Notes under the pieces: model-generated | What the model saw: the letters and a program-made list of their open reading frames with translations, nothing else | Databases searched by the model: none | Told to the model about the DNA's origin: nothing | Shown here: positions 6,516 to 8,364 of the stretch, piece by piece | Layout: every line of letters begins with the position of its first letter | How positions within the stretch are numbered: the stretch's first letter is position 1 | Assembly: GCA_002314675.1 (NCBI GenBank) | Contig: DCGZ01000064.1 | Span: 1,975-10,338, forward strand | DNA length: 8,364 nt | Direction of reading: 5' to 3' | Origin: Fibrobacter sp. UBA1765 | GTDB taxonomy: Bacteria; Fibrobacterota; Fibrobacteria; Fibrobacterales; Fibrobacteraceae | Made by a program: the position numbers and the translations under genes

Positions 6516-6588
6516 TACCTCCAAGCGGTTTCGAACCGCTGTTGCGGGAATGAAAATCCCGAGTCCTGGGCCACTAGACGATGGAGGC
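6516..6588 (-). tRNA. tRNA-Glu, anticodon UUC
   Basis: A complete cloverleaf is readable on the minus strand. The acceptor 5' strand is GCCTCCA and the D arm is GTCTAGTGGCCCAGGAC, which is characteristic of tRNA-Glu. The anticodon stem CGGGA / TCCCG holds the loop TTTTCAT, giving anticodon TTC. The variable region is CAAC, the T arm is AGCGG-TTCGAAA-CCGCT, and the acceptor 3' strand is TGGAGGT. The first pair is G1-U72, a wobble where bacterial tRNA-Glu usually has G-C, and the discriminator would be A. The CCA end is not encoded and must be added by the CCA enzyme. The gene is transcribed alone from a promoter 16 bases upstream and ends at a terminator immediately downstream. Confidence 0.95.
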
Positions 6589-6603
6589 GTTTTGGTAGAG
6601 CCA

Positions 6604-6631
6604 AATATAGTTAACTAGATGGTTTTGTAAA
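6604..6631 (-). promoter_or_regulatory. Sigma-70-type promoter of tRNA-Glu
   Basis: On the minus strand TTTACA (6626-6631, 5 of 6 matches to TTGACA) and TATATT (6604-6609, 5 of 6 to TATAAT) are 16 bases apart. Initiation about 7 bases downstream, near 6597, would give a leader of roughly 8 bases before the tRNA at 6588. Position, orientation and spacing all fit a stable-RNA promoter. Confidence 0.75.
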
Positions 6632-6644
6632 GGGGGAAGGTCGA

Positions 6645-6662
6645 TTTTTTTTATTTTTTTTT
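6645..6662 (-). promoter_or_regulatory. A/T tract: likely UP element for the tRNA promoter
   Basis: On the plus strand this is eight T, one A and nine T; on the minus strand it is two A-tracts at about -48 to -65 relative to the inferred tRNA start. This is roughly where RNA polymerase alpha C-terminal domains contact UP elements of strong stable-RNA promoters. The same tract sits directly before the GTG start of the ABC gene, separating it from the purine-rich AGGGGGAAGG at 6631-6640. Homopolymer runs of this length are prone to length change. Confidence 0.45.
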
Positions 6663-6663
6663 C

Positions 6664-8193
6664 GTGGATCTTCAAAAATGGATAAAAAAGGCGCTCCTTG
6701 GCGGAATTTTGCGATTCCTGCCCCTGGCAATTTTTGCCAGCCTAGCCGATGCAGCTCTACTTTGGGGTATCCAATCCTTCATGGGAATCCTAGACCATAG
6801 CACTCCTTTCTCGCTAACAGAATGGGTGATACTCATGTCCGCCCTCACCGCCCTGCGCGCACTCTTCCTTCTGTTCAAGTTACGAACTTCAGAGTCTTTC
6901 CTTTTTCAGATCAGCGAAAGAATCCAGCTCTGGTTCTTACGCACTCTAAGAAACCTGTCCCCAAGGGTTTTCCACAAAAGCTCAGGAGATCATTTAGTAG
7001 AAAGCGCTTACGAATCCACCGTGGTCCTCCAGAACAATGGAACCGTAATCTTCCAGGCAATTCAAGCGATTTTGCAACTAGCCATTTTCTTACCTGTGTT
7101 ACTATATATCTCCTGGCAACTAACCCTTTTCCTTTTTGTGATTATCGTTCCCATGGTTGCTTGGCTCTAGAGAAAAATCCACGCCTTGGGCCCCGTAGAA
7201 GAAGAAATCCTCAACGATCGCTCCCATTTTAGAAGCGACCTTAACGCATCACGGAAACTATACCGCAATTGGAGTTCCCAATACGAACGTTCTTCCATCA
7301 CGCAGGACCTTCGTAAAAGCGTCAAAACATTAAGCGAGAAAGGCTGCCAATCCAGCATCCGTAAAAACAGCCTTTCCCTATCAACGGAATCAGTTTCCGT
7401 TCTAGCCATGATTCTTGTTTTGGCATTCTGTGCATTGCTCATTTCCAGAGGATGGATGGATGGCACAGGCCTAGTGCTTTTCTGTTCCGCAGTTCTCCTC
7501 AGTTACAAACCTGTAAAGGAATGCGCCAAAGTCATTCCCCAGTTTAGATCCGCAAGTAGTGCGTACAATATTCTGCAAGACTTCGGCAAATTGCCCACAA
7601 AGGAAAGCTTGCCGTCAGAACAAAGCGGCGACGATGTAGTAATCGAACACTTATCATTCCAATACGAGGGAAGCGAAACTCCAGTCTACTCCAATTTTAA
7701 TCTAAAGCTAGATTGTAGCAAACCCGTTTTGCTAAGGGGCGCCAACGGCATCGGAAAATCAACTCTGTTACGACTGCTAGCCGGTCTGGAGGAATGGCAA
7801 AACAGCACGGCATCCGAACGCAGCACCCGGCAAAACGTTTTCTTTATCGCCCAGGATCTGGAATTACCGCCCCGTCACCTGCTAACAGACCTGCTGAAGG
7901 AAAACCGGCCGCCCATCAATCATTTTATTGATATCGCCAAAGCGGCCAAGCTTCTCGAGAAGGACGGCCTATCGGGCGGCGAACGTGCCCGAGTCGCACT
8001 TGTCTGGGCGTTGGCCAGCCATGCAAAAACGCTCCTGCTTGACGAACCCTTCGCCGCAGTATCTCTGATAGACCGGGAACCTCTCCTGCAAGAATTTTTG
8101 AAGGTCGCAGAAACGCTCCACAAGTGGGTCATTGTAGCAAGTCACGATTCCATCAGTAACGAACTGTCGGAAAAATTCATGATAGTGGATTAG
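6664..8193 (+). pseudogene. ABC exporter (6 TM helices + ATPase), interrupted by an in-frame TAG
   Basis: One continuous reading frame of 509 codons encodes a fused type-I ABC exporter half-transporter, except for TAG at codon 169 (7168-7170). Hydrophobic segments lie at about 11-38, 53-72, 126-148 and 150-168. After the stop, residues 170-241 make a cytoplasmic coupling region (RKIHALGPVEEEI onward), then come helices at about 242-263 and 268-282. The ATPase domain has Walker A GANGIGKST (359-367), Q-loop Gln397, signature LSGGERAR (436-443), Walker B LLLDEP (457-462) and H-loop His494. All catalytic motifs are intact, so only the TAG is abnormal. No ribosome site or good start follows the stop; TTG at 7186 lacks one. 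CAG to TAG (Gln) is the simplest origin. The GTG start at 6664 also lacks a Shine-Dalgarno site at normal spacing; a purine-rich AGGGGGAAGG lies 23 bases upstream. The substrate is unknown. It is followed after 4 bases by another membrane protein gene. Confidence 0.75.
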
Positions 8194-8197
8194 AACC

Positions 8198-8364
8198 ATG
8201 AGTAATTTGCTATATCGTTTCCGCGGTTGGATTTTGGGACTGACCGGGATTGCCCTGCTGGCGGTTCCAGGAGCATCACTTGACAATCGCGTATTGCCAT
8301 CTGCCGTATGCGCTGGACTTCTCATTCTAGGTTCCGCAATACTCCGCATACAGGCCCGCCGTTC
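8198..8364 (+). CDS. Membrane protein, possibly ICMT-like methyltransferase, 3' end outside window
   Basis: ATG at 8198 opens a frame of 55 codons to the window end with no stop. It begins MSNLLYRFRGWILG, has a hydrophobic segment at about residues 11-24 (ILGLTGIALLAVPG), and a second at about 34-49 (VCAGLLILGSAILRIQ) ending in the basic ARR. The pattern of a short basic N-terminus, a helix, then a helix ending LRIQARR resembles the N-terminal part of bacterial isoprenylcysteine carboxyl methyltransferase-like (ICMT/PEMT) membrane enzymes. The catalytic C-terminal half lies outside the window, so this is only a suggestion. The gene starts 4 bases after the stop of the ABC gene, in a different frame, indicating co-transcription. 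Confidence 0.6.
   Translation, partial: MSNLLYRFRGWILGLTGIALLAVPGASLDNRVLPSAVCAGLLILGSAILRIQARR

Noticed and set aside
7168..7170. Programmed TAG decoding such as pyrrolysine or a reassigned TAG
   Set aside because: TAG ends five of the six genes with visible ends here, no readthrough structure was recognised after the codon, and ABC exporters are not known to need a non-standard residue at this place.
7186..8193. A separate ATPase-subunit gene starting at TTG 7186
   Set aside because: The frame is continuous with the upstream membrane half across a single TAG, there is no Shine-Dalgarno site, and the start would fall inside a cytoplasmic loop with two membrane helices still to come. An interrupted fused exporter explains it better.

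Overview
The window looks like a chromosomal segment of a Fibrobacter-type bacterium. The best taxonomic marker is a secreted protein of the FISUMP family (the 'Fibrobacter succinogenes major paralogous domain'), encoded at 1112-1735 on the minus strand. The moderate G+C content, weak Shine-Dalgarno sites and frequent TAG stops fit but are not diagnostic. The gene content is mostly ordinary housekeeping and accessory chromosome. I see no transposase, integrase, phage gene or CRISPR array.

Layout, left to right. (1) The 3' part of a DUF763 gene (plus strand, cut by the window edge) runs tail to tail into the FISUMP gene (minus strand). Their stop codons overlap, and the FISUMP terminator hairpin lies inside the last codons of DUF763. 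(2) A GlmM-type phosphoglucosamine mutase gene (minus strand) follows, with its own terminator. (3) Diverging from glmM is a membrane-anchored AAA+ ATPase of the CbbX/SpoVK type (plus strand). It overlaps tail to tail by 8 bases with a secreted alpha/beta hydrolase (minus strand). (4) From 6032 to 6663 there is no protein gene. Bases 6032-6145 hold nothing I can name apart from a weak A/T-rich hairpin at 6101-6115. Next come two two-box TAGTAC repeat modules (6146-6257). Then come three strong terminator hairpins separated by two imperfect inverted-repeat modules (6279-6514), and a minus-strand tRNA-Glu(UUC) with a recognisable promoter and an A-tract upstream of it. (5) On the plus strand, diverging from the tRNA, is a complete six-helix ABC exporter reading frame broken by one in-frame TAG. 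Four bases later begins a membrane protein cut by the window end.

How the parts relate. DUF763, FISUMP, GlmM, the AAA+ protein and the hydrolase do not form an evident pathway. They are arranged as convergent or divergent single genes, with GlmM feeding cell-envelope precursor synthesis. The ABC exporter and the following membrane protein are probably co-transcribed. Five of the six identifiable gene ends in the window (counting the distal end of the ABC frame) use TAG, so TAG is a normal stop here and the internal TAG in the ABC gene most likely inactivates it. The most unusual material is non-coding: the tRNA/terminator/inverted-repeat cluster and the TAGTAC modules.
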